The notes under the pieces: model-generated | The model's input: only the letters and a program-made list of their open reading frames with translations | Told to the model about the DNA's origin: nothing | Database searches by the model: none | In this document: in pieces, positions 7,468 through 17,102 of the stretch | Position numbering within the stretch: position 1 is the first letter of the stretch | Layout of the letters: the number at the start of each line of letters is the position of its first letter | Made by a program: the position numbers and the translations under genes | Assembly (NCBI RefSeq): GCF_018636735.1 | Contig: NZ_CP045200.1 | Location: forward strand, 1,674,001 to 1,738,000 | Reading direction: 5' to 3' | DNA length: 64,000 nt | Source: Erythrobacter sp. 3-20A1M | Lineage (GTDB): Bacteria; Pseudomonadota; Alphaproteobacteria; Sphingomonadales; Sphingomonadaceae

Positions 7468-9426
7468 ATGGCAGTTTTATCCCTCCGCCCGTTTCTGTCC
7501 GCGCTCACGCTGGTATGCGTCGCCACGCCCGCGGCGGCGCAGTACGATCCGCAGGCCGCCTTCGCGCCGTTCGAGAAGGATTTGCCGGTCACGGTCTATC
7601 ATGCGTCGGACGGGACGCCCGGCCCGCAATACTGGCAGAACCGCGCCGATTACACGATCAATGCCACGCTCCACCCCGATGCGACCGCGCCCACGCTGAC
7701 GGGCGAGGAGGTGATAACCTACACCAACAACAGCCCGGGACCGCTCGATTCGCTGTGGCTGCAGCTCGACCAGAACATCTACAAGGACCGCAGCCGGGCC
7801 GTGTTCGCGGGCGGCGGGGCGTCGCGCGGTCAGACAGATGGCATGGTGCTCGACCGGGTCGAGGTGGAGCGGGACGGTCGCACGGTCGCGGCGAAATATC
7901 TGGTCGACGATACGCGGTTACAGATCATGCTGCCCGAAAGCCTCGCCGGCGATGGCGGCACGATCCGCGTCCGCATCGCGTGGCACTTCACCATTCCGGG
8001 CGAGTGGGGCGGCCGGATGGGCTGGGGCCAGGTGAAGGGCGGGACGATGTACGACCTTGCCCAATGGTATCCGCGCATGGCGGTCTACGACGATGTGCGC
8101 GGATGGGATACCGCGCCCTTCATCGGGCAGGAATTCTACCTCGAATACGGCGATTTCGACTATTCCGTCACCGTGCCCGCCAGCATGATCGTCGCCGGGA
8201 CGGGCGAACTGGTGAATCCGGGCGAGGTGCTGACGAAGCGCCAGCAGGAGCGGCTGGCACAGGCGCGCACCAGCGACGCGACGGTGATGATCCGCACGCC
8301 CGCCGAAGTGGGCGATCCGGCGAGCCGGCCCCAGCGGGGCGGCGATCTGACCTGGCATTTCCGCATGGCGAACACGCGCGACGTCGCTTTCTCCGCCTCG
8401 CCCGACTACGCGTGGGACGCGGCGCGGATCAACCTGCCGGGCGGCAACTCGGCGCTCGCAATGTCGGTCTATCCGCCGCAGGCTGCCGGGGCCGACGGCT
8501 GGGCGCGCTCGACCGAATATCTGAAGGACACGATCGAGAACTTCTCGCGCCGGTGGTATCCCTATCCCTGGCCTACCGCAGTCAATGTCGGTGGCGCGCA
8601 GAGCGGGATGGAATATCCGGGGCTCGCCTTCGACGGGGCGGACACGCCCGACACCATGCTGTTCTGGCTGACCGCGCACGAGCTGGGCCATTCGTGGTTC
8701 CCGATGATCGTCGGCTCGGACGAGCGGCGCCACGCGTGGATGGACGAAGGGCTCAACACCTTCATCGACGTCTACGAGTCGGAGGATTTCAACGATGGCG
8801 AATTTGCGCCCAAGCGCGACGGCGAATACGCGCCCGGCGGAGGCAATCCGGTGGACGAGATCCTGCCACTGCTGCAGGATGCCGACGCGCCGCCGATCCT
8901 CGCGCGAACCGACACGATCGTCGAGAAATACCGCCACCCGCTGACCTACTTCAAGACCGCGCTGGGGCTGGTCCTGCTGCGCGAGGAGATTCTGGGGCCC
9001 GAACGGTTCGATCCGGCCTTCCGCCGCTATATCGATGCCTGGGCGTACAAGCATCCCAAGCCGGCGGACTTCTTCCGCGCGATGGAAAGCGGGGCGGGGG
9101 AGGACCTGTCCTATTTCTGGCGCGGCTGGTTTGCCCACAACTGGTCGCTCGATCTGGGTGTGGACGCGATCGAGGCGGGAACGGACGGGATGACGAAGAT
9201 TACGGTCGGCAGCCACGATCGGCTGGTCATGCCCGCGACGCTGCGGGTCTCCTACGCCGACGGCAGTCAGGAGGACATTCGCCTGCCCGCCGATAGCTGG
9301 ATCCGGAACAGCGCCACCGCAGTTACGATCCCGGCAGGCAAGACGGTCGTCAGCGCGACGATCGACCCCGACCACAAGCTGCCCGACGCGAACCGCGCCA
9401 ACGACACGGCTGCCGTGGGCGGCTGA
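7468..9426 (+). CDS. M1-family metallopeptidase, exported
   Basis: The 652-residue product has a signal peptide (cleavage after TPAAA at about 24). The zinc-peptidase motif HELGH is at residues 404-408, and the third ligand is a glutamate in the following DEGLN segment, in the HEXXH-x18-E spacing of M1 aminopeptidases. The usual GxMEN exopeptidase motif appears as SGMEYPG (in QSGMEYPGLAF). It is probably a periplasmic or secreted peptidase for nutrient scavenging. The start was chosen for the signal peptide. It is convergent with a GH92 gene, the two stops being one base apart. Confidence 0.93.
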   Translation: MAVLSLRPFLSALTLVCVATPAAAQYDPQAAFAPFEKDLPVTVYHASDGTPGPQYWQNRADYTINATLHPDATAPTLTGEEVITYTNNSPGPLDSLWLQLDQNIYKDRSRAVFAGGGASRGQTDGMVLDRVEVERDGRTVAAKYLVDDTRLQIMLPESLAGDGGTIRVRIAWHFTIPGEWGGRMGWGQVKGGTMYDLAQWYPRMAVYDDVRGWDTAPFIGQEFYLEYGDFDYSVTVPASMIVAGTGELVNPGEVLTKRQQERLAQARTSDATVMIRTPAEVGDPASRPQRGGDLTWHFRMANTRDVAFSASPDYAWDAARINLPGGNSALAMSVYPPQAAGADGWARSTEYLKDTIENFSRRWYPYPWPTAVNVGGAQSGMEYPGLAFDGADTPDTMLFWLTAHELGHSWFPMIVGSDERRHAWMDEGLNTFIDVYESEDFNDGEFAPKRDGEYAPGGGNPVDEILPLLQDADAPPILARTDTIVEKYRHPLTYFKTALGLVLLREEILGPERFDPAFRRYIDAWAYKHPKPADFFRAMESGAGEDLSYFWRGWFAHNWSLDLGVDAIEAGTDGMTKITVGSHDRLVMPATLRVSYADGSQEDIRLPADSWIRNSATAVTIPAGKTVVSATIDPDHKLPDANRANDTAAVGG

Positions 9427-9427
9427 C

Positions 9428-11752
9428 CTAGCGCGCAGCCGACATCGAATAGGGGCGCGCAGACTTCGCGTGGCCCCAGTCCCTGTTCGGCAGCGCCTGC
9501 ATGGTGAAGCGCAGCGTGCCCCCGGCGCGGATCTCGTCGTCGCCGATCCAGCTGCGGGTCAGCGGCTCGCCGTTGAGCTCGACCGCGCCGACATAGGGGT
9601 GATCGTCCGACAGCCCTATGGTCTCCACCGTGAAGCGTTTGCCGTTCGGCAGGGTGATCGCGGCACGATCCACGAACGGGCGGCCGATCGCGTACTGGTT
9701 CGATCCCGGCGTAACGGGGTAGAAGCCGAGCGCGGTGAACATCAGCCACGACGACATCTGGCCGAGGTCGTCATTGCCCGACAGGCCGTCGGGGCTCGGC
9801 TTGTACTGGCTGTCGACGATCTGCTTCAGCCGTCCTTGCGTTTTCCAAGGCGCACCGGCGAAGTCGTAGAGATAGGCGACATGGTGGCTCGGCTCGTTGC
9901 CGTGGATGTACTGCCCGATCAGCCCGGCGATGTCCTCGGCATGGCTGTAGTCGATCCCTGAATTGTCGAAGTCGAACATCGCGTCGAGCTTTGCGATCGC
10001 CGCTGCGTCGCCGCCGAGCAGGTCGAACAGCCCGGCCTGGTCCTGCGGCACGAACCACGAATACTGCCACGCATTGCCCTCGGTATAATCCGAGCCGTAA
10101 TTGATCGCGGTCGGATCGAAGGGGGTGCGGAAGCTGCCGTCCGCCTTGCGCGCGCGCAGCCAGCCGCTTTTCGCGTCGAAGCTGTTGCGCCAGTATCCGG
10201 CGCGCCGCTCGAACCGCTGCGCCACGTCGTCGCTGCCCATCGCCCGCGCCATGCGCGCGATGGTCCAGTCGTCATAGGCGTATTCGACCGTCTTGGATGC
10301 CGCTTCGGGCTCGCGGTCGATCGGCACGTAGCCAAGCTTCATGTAATCGCCCAAGCCACCATAGGGCGCGTAGGTCGCGCTCGCGACCATCGCATCGAGC
10401 GCCGCGTTCGCGTCGTAATCGCGCATGCCCTTCATATAGGCGTCGGCGATCACCGGCACGGCGTGATAGCCGATCATGGTCCACGTCTCGCGCCCCGCGA
10501 ACTGCCACACGGGCAGGATGCCCCAGGGGCTCGCCTGCTGGCTCGCGATCAGCGAGCGGACGGTGTCGGTGGTGGTCTGTTCGGGCTGAACCAGCGTCAG
10601 CAGCGGATGCTCCGCGCGGAACGTATCCCACAGCGAGAAGGTGGAGCGCTGGGTATAGCCTTCGGCCCGATGCACCTGGTCGTCGGGCCCACGCCAGCGC
10701 CCGTCGGCATCGCTCCACACGCTGGGCGCGAGCAGCGCGTGGTAGAGCGCGGTGTAGAGATTGGTCCGCATCGGGCCGGGCGCTGCGATATCCACACGCC
10801 CCAGCGCCTCGCGCCACTTCGCCTCGGTCGCTGCGCGCGTGGTGTCGAAGCCCGCGCCTTCGGCCGCGAGGTTTGCCACCGCGCCGTTCTCGTCGACGCC
10901 CGACAAAGCGACCTGCACCTCCAGCGGGGCGTCGAGCTGGCCGAAATCGAGCCGCGCCTCCAGCGCCTTGCCCAGTTTCTCCGCCAGAGCCTCGCTGCCG
11001 CGGCCGGGACCTTGGAAGCCCTTGTATGGCACGTCCTCGTCGCGATCGAGGAAGGCGTGACCGGTCAGCGGGGCGGAGAAGCGCATGGCGAAATACAGCT
11101 TGCGCCCCGGTGCCCACCCGCGTGTTTCGCGAAAGCCGGTCAGTACCCCGTCGGGCCGCAGGTGCAGCCCCGACCACAGCACCTTGCCCGGATAGTCGTA
11201 GAGCGAGCTGCGCAGATCGAGCAGCAGGTGCGCCTCCTCGCCCGCCGGGAAGGTATAGCGGTGTACGCCGGTCCGTGTGCCCGCGGTCAGCTCCGCCCTT
11301 ATGCCGCTATCGGCCAGTGTGACCGCGTAATAGCCGGGACTGGCGATCTCCGTGTCGTGGCTGAAACGCTGGCGGTAGCCCGCATCCGGATCGTCCGCGC
11401 TGCCGGGATCGAGCAGCACCGCGCCCACCTGTGGCATCATCAGCACATCGCCCAGATCGGAATGCCCCGCGCCCGAGAAATGGGTGTGGCTGAATCCCTG
11501 GATGGTCGGATCGTGGTAGGAATAGCCCGCCGCGTGGGCGTAGCAGTCGCGGACGGTGCAGGTCGCATCGGTATCGGGCGACAGCTGCACCATGCCGAAG
11601 GGGGCGGTGGCTCCGGGGAAGGTGTGTCCTTCGGGGCCGGTGCCGATCATCGGATCGACGAATTCCAACGGATCGGGCGCGGTGTCGGCCTGCGCGATCA
11701 TTGGCTGCACGCATAGCGCCGCTGTCGCGGCGGCGAGAAGAGAGCGCTTCAT
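9428..11752 (-). CDS. GH92-family glycoside hydrolase (alpha-mannosidase-like), exported
   Basis: The 774-residue protein has a signal peptide (to about residue 22, MIAQA). It shows the features of GH92 calcium-dependent exo-alpha-mannosidases: DPMIGTG near the N-terminus, SHTHFSGAGHSDLGD, NEPSHHVAYLYDFAG and GNDDLGQMSSWLMF. The last two segments contain the acidic catalytic residues known for the family. It would trim alpha-linked mannose from glycans outside the cytoplasm. No SusC/D or other polysaccharide-locus genes adjoin it, only a convergent M1 peptidase, so glycoprotein scavenging is possible (inference). Confidence 0.93.
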   Translation of the reverse strand: MKRSLLAAATAALCVQPMIAQADTAPDPLEFVDPMIGTGPEGHTFPGATAPFGMVQLSPDTDATCTVRDCYAHAAGYSYHDPTIQGFSHTHFSGAGHSDLGDVLMMPQVGAVLLDPGSADDPDAGYRQRFSHDTEIASPGYYAVTLADSGIRAELTAGTRTGVHRYTFPAGEEAHLLLDLRSSLYDYPGKVLWSGLHLRPDGVLTGFRETRGWAPGRKLYFAMRFSAPLTGHAFLDRDEDVPYKGFQGPGRGSEALAEKLGKALEARLDFGQLDAPLEVQVALSGVDENGAVANLAAEGAGFDTTRAATEAKWREALGRVDIAAPGPMRTNLYTALYHALLAPSVWSDADGRWRGPDDQVHRAEGYTQRSTFSLWDTFRAEHPLLTLVQPEQTTTDTVRSLIASQQASPWGILPVWQFAGRETWTMIGYHAVPVIADAYMKGMRDYDANAALDAMVASATYAPYGGLGDYMKLGYVPIDREPEAASKTVEYAYDDWTIARMARAMGSDDVAQRFERRAGYWRNSFDAKSGWLRARKADGSFRTPFDPTAINYGSDYTEGNAWQYSWFVPQDQAGLFDLLGGDAAAIAKLDAMFDFDNSGIDYSHAEDIAGLIGQYIHGNEPSHHVAYLYDFAGAPWKTQGRLKQIVDSQYKPSPDGLSGNDDLGQMSSWLMFTALGFYPVTPGSNQYAIGRPFVDRAAITLPNGKRFTVETIGLSDDHPYVGAVELNGEPLTRSWIGDDEIRAGGTLRFTMQALPNRDWGHAKSARPYSMSAAR

Positions 11753-11950
11753 GAATTGTGGTAAAGCAGAAACGGGCCGCCCGTGTCCATCGCGCCCCGC
11801 AAAGATCGCGCCCGTCTATCGACCTGTCGCCCCAGCCACGCCCGCGCTCCGGCGTTTGGGCTATCCATCTCCGTGGCGCGTCGGCGGCGGGAACATCCCT
11901 TCGCCGCCCCGCGGCGGCCAGCGTGGCAACGCTCCTCCTTCGTGTCTCGC

Positions 11951-11994
11951 CCCGAAAAAAGAAACCGCCCGGAACGCCATGGCCCCGGGCGGTT
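11951..11994 (-). terminator. rho-independent terminator of the DUF4136 lipoprotein gene
   Basis: Reading leftward, AACCGCCCGG (11994-11985) pairs with CCGGGCGGTT (11972-11963), and the 3' flank is TTTCTTTTTT. It follows the stop of the DUF4136 gene by about 30 nt. On the other strand the flanking bases do not form a T-run, so it acts leftward. Confidence 0.85.
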
Positions 11995-12024
11995 GTCATG
12001 TACCTAACGAGGCAGCGCGCTGTT

Positions 12025-12702
12025 CTAGCGGCGCCCGCCGTCCTCCGGCTTAACGGTGATGCGGACCGTCTCGCCCGAATCGCCGGGGAAGTCGGTGAAC
12101 ATCGCCTCGACCAGATTGGGCACCAGATATTGCAGGCGCTTGCTGGTCGAAACCGCTTCGGCGCGGCCTTCGAACAGTCGCTGCCCCGTCGCGCGATTGT
12201 CGATCTTCAGCTCGATGTCGCTGTTATAGACCGTGTAGCTGCGGATGTCGGGGCCGGGGGCGAGCCACGGATCGTAGAAACCGTAGCCCCAGCCTCCGTA
12301 GAAACGCCTGCGGTAATACGGAGAATAGCCGTACCACGGATCGTAGAACGGATCGTTCAGACCGGTGGAGCGGACCCGCTCGCGCCCATTATCGACGCCA
12401 TAGTCGAACTGGACGATCAGGTTGGCCGTCTCGGGCGATGCGGCGCGCGTGTAGCCGAGCCGCTGCATCTCGTCCGCGACGTAGTTCGCATATTGCGAGA
12501 ATTCGAGGCCGCCCTGCAGAGCGGGGTCTTCCGCCACGACGGCGAAGGTCTGGCCCTGCGGCGCCGGCAATTGCGTGCGGAACCGCGAGACGTCGGCGGA
12601 GAAGGGCGATGCGCACGCGGCCAGGCTGGCCAGCAGCAACGGCACCGATGCCGCCTTGAACAGGCGTCCTTTCGCCGGATGGAGAAGCGAGAATTTCGTC
12701 AT
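12025..12702 (-). CDS. DUF4136-domain lipoprotein
   Basis: The 225-residue product has a lipoprotein signal with a LAACAS lipobox, giving a lipidated cysteine at about residue 30. A DUF4136 domain follows, including ADEMQRLGY and a tyrosine/tryptophan-rich stretch (DPWYGYSPYYRRRF). Such proteins are outer-membrane lipoproteins of unknown function. I chose the ATG at 12702, which has AAAGGG 9 nt upstream, over a TTG three codons earlier. It stands alone with its own terminator. Confidence 0.88.
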   Translation of the reverse strand: MTKFSLLHPAKGRLFKAASVPLLLASLAACASPFSADVSRFRTQLPAPQGQTFAVVAEDPALQGGLEFSQYANYVADEMQRLGYTRAASPETANLIVQFDYGVDNGRERVRSTGLNDPFYDPWYGYSPYYRRRFYGGWGYGFYDPWLAPGPDIRSYTVYNSDIELKIDNRATGQRLFEGRAEAVSTSKRLQYLVPNLVEAMFTDFPGDSGETVRITVKPEDGGRR

Positions 12703-12877
12703 TGTTTGCAACCCTTTCGTTGGTTCGGGATGCGAAGCGACTGCGGTTGACCCGCCACGGCGCAGACAAGCATGCCCTACGATGAGTCGTTGCCTATCAT
12801 AGTCGGGCTGAACCCGGATTGAATAGTCCTATCGATATCAGATGCTTGGCGGAGCGCGCGGTTCCCGCCGCCACGCT

Positions 12878-13909
12878 CTAGCCGCGCACCAACCCCAGAG
12901 CGGTATAGGCCGCATCGAGGGTCGGTACCGCCCGCTCGCGCGCTTTCGCCGCGCCGCGCGCGAGGATCGCGTCGAGCGCCTCGCGATCCTGCATCAGCTC
13001 GCCGAAACGGCTGGAGATCGGGCGCAGCGTTTCGACCAGCAATTCGCCCAGCGCCGGCTTGAACGCGCCGAAGCCCTGCCCGCGATGGGTCGCGAGCACC
13101 GCATCGACCGGCTCGTCCGCCAGCGCGGCGTAGATGGTGACGAGGTTCAGCGCCTCCGCACGACCGTCCAGCCCCTCGCGCTCCGACGGCAGCGGCTCGG
13201 GATCGGTCTTCGCCTTCTTGACCTTCTTCATCACCTCGTCGGGATCGTCGGTCAGGTTGATCCGGCTCATGTCGCTGGGATCGGACTTGCTCATCTTCGC
13301 GGTCCCGTCGCGCAGCGACATGATCCGCGCGGCGACCGGCGGAATATAGGGCTCGGGTAGGGTGAACACCGGTGCTTCCTCCCCGTTTTCATCCTTCGGG
13401 GCGAAATCGTTGTTGAACTTCTGCGCGATGTCGCGCGCCAGCTCCAGATGCTGCTTCTGGTCCTCCCCCACAGGCACGTGCGTCGTCTGGTAGAGCAGGA
13501 CGTCGGCCGCCTGCAGCACCGGATAGGCGAACAGCGCCACGCTGGCCCCTTCGCGGTTCTTGCCCGCCTTGTCCTTCCATTGGGTCATCCGGTTGAGCCA
13601 GCCCATCCGCGCGGTACCGTTGAGCAGCCATTGCAGCTCCGCATGCTGGGGCACCTGCGCCTGGTTGAACAGGACCGAGCGCGCCGGATCGATGCCGCAG
13701 GCGACCAGCGCCGCGGCCATTTCCAGCGTACCGCGCCGCAGTGTCTCCGGATCGTGCGGCATCGAGATCGCATGCAGATCGGCCAGGAAGAACAGCGCTT
13801 CGCTCCCTTCCGCAAGCGCGTCCTGCATCCGGACCCAGTTGCGGATCGCGCCGAGATAGTTGCCGAGGTGGAGATTGCCGGTCGGCTGGATGCCGGAAAC
13901 GATACGCAT
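12878..13909 (-). CDS. trpS: tryptophan--tRNA ligase
   Basis: This 343-residue class I synthetase has its HIGH-type signature as PTGNLHLGNYLGA near the N-terminus and its KMSKS signature as AKMSKSDPSDMSRI. It charges tRNA-Trp in the cytoplasm. The length matches bacterial TrpS. The gene begins 3 nt after the murJ stop on the same strand, so murJ and trpS are probably cotranscribed. Confidence 0.97.
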   Translation of the reverse strand: MRIVSGIQPTGNLHLGNYLGAIRNWVRMQDALAEGSEALFFLADLHAISMPHDPETLRRGTLEMAAALVACGIDPARSVLFNQAQVPQHAELQWLLNGTARMGWLNRMTQWKDKAGKNREGASVALFAYPVLQAADVLLYQTTHVPVGEDQKQHLELARDIAQKFNNDFAPKDENGEEAPVFTLPEPYIPPVAARIMSLRDGTAKMSKSDPSDMSRINLTDDPDEVMKKVKKAKTDPEPLPSEREGLDGRAEALNLVTIYAALADEPVDAVLATHRGQGFGAFKPALGELLVETLRPISSRFGELMQDREALDAILARGAAKARERAVPTLDAAYTALGLVRG

Positions 13910-13912
13910 GAT

Positions 13913-15496
13913 CTATTCGGTGTCCTCTTGCGGGGGCGGGGGCGTTCGGCGGACCAGCGCCTTCACGTCACTTAGCCGGAAGGCGCCGGTCGCGAAACTG
14001 GCGGCGAGGTATACGATCCCCCCGCCCGCGACCAGCACGGCGAGCGCCGCCGCCCGCCACCCCATGGTCCCCGCCATGAACGGTGCCACCAATGGGCGAA
14101 CCGCGAACAGCGCCGCCCCCATCACGACCGCTGCCAGCGCCAGCCGGGGCAGGCGGTGGAGCAATTGCCGGTCTGCGGCGAACTGGCCGCGACGGCGCAG
14201 GGTGAGGTACAGCAACGCGGTATTGACGCTGGCCGAGAAGGCGGTGGCGAGCGGCGGGCCGAGCACGCCGATGGTCGGGATCAGCGCCACGTTTCCGACG
14301 ATGTTGAGCGCGATGGCGATCATCGCGAACCGCACCGGCGTCTTCGTGTCGGAACGTGCGTAGTAACCGGGCGTCAGGACCTTGATCAGGACATAGGCCG
14401 GCAGGCCGAGCGAGAAGGCCGCGAGCACGCCCGCCGTCGCGGCGGTATCGCTCGCGCTGAAGGCCCCGTACTGGAACAGCCCCCGAATGATCGGCTCCGC
14501 GATGGTCAGGAAAGCGACCGTCGCGGGCAGGGTCAGGAACAGGGCGAGCTCGATCCCACGGTTCTGGGTATGCATCGCCGTCTCGTCCTGCCCGTTGCTG
14601 AGCATGCGCGACAGCGTCGGCAGCAGGATGGTGCCCAGCCCGATGCCGATCAGGCCCAGCGGCAACTGGTTCAACCGGTCGGCGTAGTAGATGTAGCTGA
14701 TCGCGCCGGGATCGAGCAGGCTGCCGGCCAGCGCGGTGGAGACCAGCAGGTTGATCTGCATGGCGCCCGATCCGGCGGCGGCGGGCAGGATCAGCTTGAA
14801 CAGCCGTCGCATTTCGGGATCGATGCGGGGGCGGCGCAGCTTCAGGCGCAAGCCGATGCGGCGGCAGCCCCAGATCAGGAACAGCAGTTGGAGGGCACCG
14901 CCCGCCGTTACGGACAGGGCCTGCACCCAGGCGGTCTCGTAGGGGTTCTCGCCATGGAACAGCCCCAGCCCGGTGATCATCGCCACGTTGAGCAGGATCG
15001 GTGCGGCGGCGTTGACCCAGTAATGTTCCAGCGAGTTGAGAATTCCGCCCAGTAGCGAGACCAGCGAGATCATCAGCAGATAGGGTAGGGTGATCCGCGA
15101 CAGCGTTACCGCATAGGCGAATTGCGCGGGCGTCGGATCGTTGAACCCGCCCGATAGCGCGTAGGTCACCGGCCAAGCGGCGATCATCATCGCCGCGGTG
15201 AAAACGATCAGGACCGGCAGCAGGATCGCCAGCGTCCGCTCCGCGAAATCCACCCCGGCGTGCCGTCCGCCGCCCTCCGCCACGCGGCGGTTGAACATCG
15301 GGATGAAGGCGGCGGAGAAGGCCCCTTCCGCAAACAGGGCGCGGAACATGTTGGGCAGACGGAAGGCGACGAGAAAGGCGTCCGACGCGAAGCCCGCGCC
15401 GACATAGCGCGCCTGCAGCGCGTCGCGCCCGAGCGCGAGCACCCGGCTGACGAGCGTCAGCCCGCCGACCGAGCCGAGCGACTTGACCAGATTCAC
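13913..15496 (-). CDS. murJ: lipid II flippase MurJ (MviN)
   Basis: This 527-residue MOP-superfamily membrane protein has about 14 predicted transmembrane helices. The N-terminal region carries ALGRDALQARYVGAGFASDAF and RLPNMFRALFAEGAF-type sequence typical of MviN/MurJ. It flips the peptidoglycan precursor lipid II across the inner membrane. The start codon is GTG with a GGAGAG ribosome-binding site. It precedes trpS with a 3-nt gap. Confidence 0.96.
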   Translation of the reverse strand: MNLVKSLGSVGGLTLVSRVLALGRDALQARYVGAGFASDAFLVAFRLPNMFRALFAEGAFSAAFIPMFNRRVAEGGGRHAGVDFAERTLAILLPVLIVFTAAMMIAAWPVTYALSGGFNDPTPAQFAYAVTLSRITLPYLLMISLVSLLGGILNSLEHYWVNAAAPILLNVAMITGLGLFHGENPYETAWVQALSVTAGGALQLLFLIWGCRRIGLRLKLRRPRIDPEMRRLFKLILPAAAGSGAMQINLLVSTALAGSLLDPGAISYIYYADRLNQLPLGLIGIGLGTILLPTLSRMLSNGQDETAMHTQNRGIELALFLTLPATVAFLTIAEPIIRGLFQYGAFSASDTAATAGVLAAFSLGLPAYVLIKVLTPGYYARSDTKTPVRFAMIAIALNIVGNVALIPTIGVLGPPLATAFSASVNTALLYLTLRRRGQFAADRQLLHRLPRLALAAVVMGAALFAVRPLVAPFMAGTMGWRAAALAVLVAGGGIVYLAASFATGAFRLSDVKALVRRTPPPPQEDTE

Positions 15497-15575
15497 CGGG
15501 ACTCTCCGCCCACGATCCGCCGGTCAGCCGGGAGCATGCATGGCTCTCCCTCGCGCGGCCCGGCGGTGGCGGTCG

Positions 15576-16115
15576 TCAGTTCGCGTCCGCGCTGCCGGGC
15601 ACGGACCCCATGCCTTCTTCCTGGCCCTTCTCGGCCAGGCGCTGCATGTAGAGGCCGTTGAAATCGATCGGATCGATCATCAGCGGCTGGAAGCCCAGGT
15701 CGCGCGTCGCGTCGGCGATGATGCGGCGGGCGAAGGGGAAGATCAGGCGCGGAGCCTCGGCATAAAGGAACATGTGTCCCTGATCGTCGGGCACGTTGCG
15801 CATGCCGACCAGCGCCGCGTAATGCAGCTCGATCAGGTAGATCTTGCCGCTCTCGCAGCTGGCATCGACCGTGATCTTCAGCTCGACCTCGTTGATCTCG
15901 TCGTTCACCGGGTTGGAGGCGATGTTGAACTGCAGGTCGATCTGCGGCTGGTCCTGCCACTGATAGCAGGCCGGCGCGTTCGGATTCTCGACCGACAGGT
16001 CCTTGATATACTGCGTCACGATGCCCGCGGCAGGGCCGTTGTCGGCGCCGTTGCCGTTGCTGCCAGCCGGGCCGTCCATGCCCAGATCGGTGAGAATGTC
16101 GCCTTCGTCGGCCAT
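15576..16115 (-). CDS. secB: protein-export chaperone SecB
   Basis: The 179-residue acidic protein has the SecB fold markers QYIKDLSVENPNAP near the N-terminus, followed by LQFNIASNPVNDE. The C-terminal half carries YAEAPRLIFPFARRII. SecB keeps preproteins unfolded and delivers them to SecA. An alphaproteobacterial-style low-complexity N-terminus (GSNGNGADNG) precedes the core. It is divergent from timA, an arrangement recurrent in sphingomonads. Confidence 0.96.
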   Translation of the reverse strand: MADEGDILTDLGMDGPAGSNGNGADNGPAAGIVTQYIKDLSVENPNAPACYQWQDQPQIDLQFNIASNPVNDEINEVELKITVDASCESGKIYLIELHYAALVGMRNVPDDQGHMFLYAEAPRLIFPFARRIIADATRDLGFQPLMIDPIDFNGLYMQRLAEKGQEEGMGSVPGSADAN

Positions 16116-16390
16116 GTGCTGCTCTTCTTTCCTGTCGTGATGCGAAGTGGGGAGGGGCGACTGCGGATCGCCCGCCCCCTGCTATGGTTTCGGTATGGTC
16201 CGCGCGCCTAGCACCAAGGCCCGCTCCTCGCAATGCGGTGCGACGTGCCGCCCTTGCGCCCCGCGACCGCCCGCATTCGCGGTTCAGCCGTTGTCTATTT
16301 GATATTGTCCACCATTTGGGAGTAGAACCGTAATGAATCCCCGGGGCGCCCAGTCGCCCCGCCCGCGAAGCCACAGGTGACTGCCAAGCC

Positions 16391-17041
16391 GTGATTTACG
16401 AAATCGTCATCCTCGCCATGATCGCCGCCTTTCTCGGCCTCAGGCTCTATTCCGTCCTCGGTCGCCGGGCCGAGCACGAGGAAGAGCCGGTGCCGCACCG
16501 GTTCGAGTCGCCGCGTGCCCCCGATCCGCAGCATGAGAAGCAGCAGGTCCAGGCCGCGGCGGACGATCAGGTTCCGGCCAACGCGCTGCCGTTCGTGCAG
16601 GACGGCATTCGCGATATTGCCGCGGCGGACCGTTCCTTCGACATCACGCGCTTCGTCGACGGTGCTAAGGCGGCCTACGGCATGGTGCTGGAGGCGTTCT
16701 GGAAGGGCGACCGCGAGACGCTGCGCGAACTATGCGACGACGATGTCTATGCCAGCTTCGAAGGTGCGATCACCGCGCGTGAAGAAGCGGGCGAGGTCAT
16801 GGAAAACCGCCTGATCCGGATCGAGGAGGCGACGATCCGCGACGCCGTGCTCGACGGGCGCACCGCGCGCATCACCGTGCGTTTCGTATCGGACATCGCC
16901 GCGGTTACGCGCGACAGCGAGGGCAATCTCGTGGCCGGCTCGCTCGACGATGCGATCGAAAGTCGCGACATCTGGACCTTCGCGCGCGATGTGAACGCCG
17001 CCGGGCCGCACTGGATACTCGACGAAACCGACGAAGGCTGA
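16391..17041 (+). CDS. timA: Tim44/TimA-like membrane-anchored adaptor protein
   Basis: The 216-residue protein begins with one transmembrane helix (VILAMIAAFLGLRLYSVL), then a charged linker, then a Tim44-like/NTF2-like domain at about 85-215 (FDITRFVDGAKAAYGMVLEA). Alphaproteobacterial TimA proteins are inner-membrane relatives of mitochondrial Tim44. Start codon GTG. Its position between secB and mltA suits a role at the envelope. Confidence 0.85.
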   Translation: MIYEIVILAMIAAFLGLRLYSVLGRRAEHEEEPVPHRFESPRAPDPQHEKQQVQAAADDQVPANALPFVQDGIRDIAAADRSFDITRFVDGAKAAYGMVLEAFWKGDRETLRELCDDDVYASFEGAITAREEAGEVMENRLIRIEEATIRDAVLDGRTARITVRFVSDIAAVTRDSEGNLVAGSLDDAIESRDIWTFARDVNAAGPHWILDETDEG

Positions 17042-17102
17042 GGGGCCTTTCGCGTCTGCCGCTCCGGGCGGCGGCGCGACAACCGAAGGGGAGGGCAGGC
17101 CG

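Noticed and set aside
7407-9296. A 629-codon frame overlapping the M1 peptidase in another frame
   Set aside because: It has arginine- and glycine-rich shadow composition, and the peptidase frame carries the signal peptide and HELGH motif.
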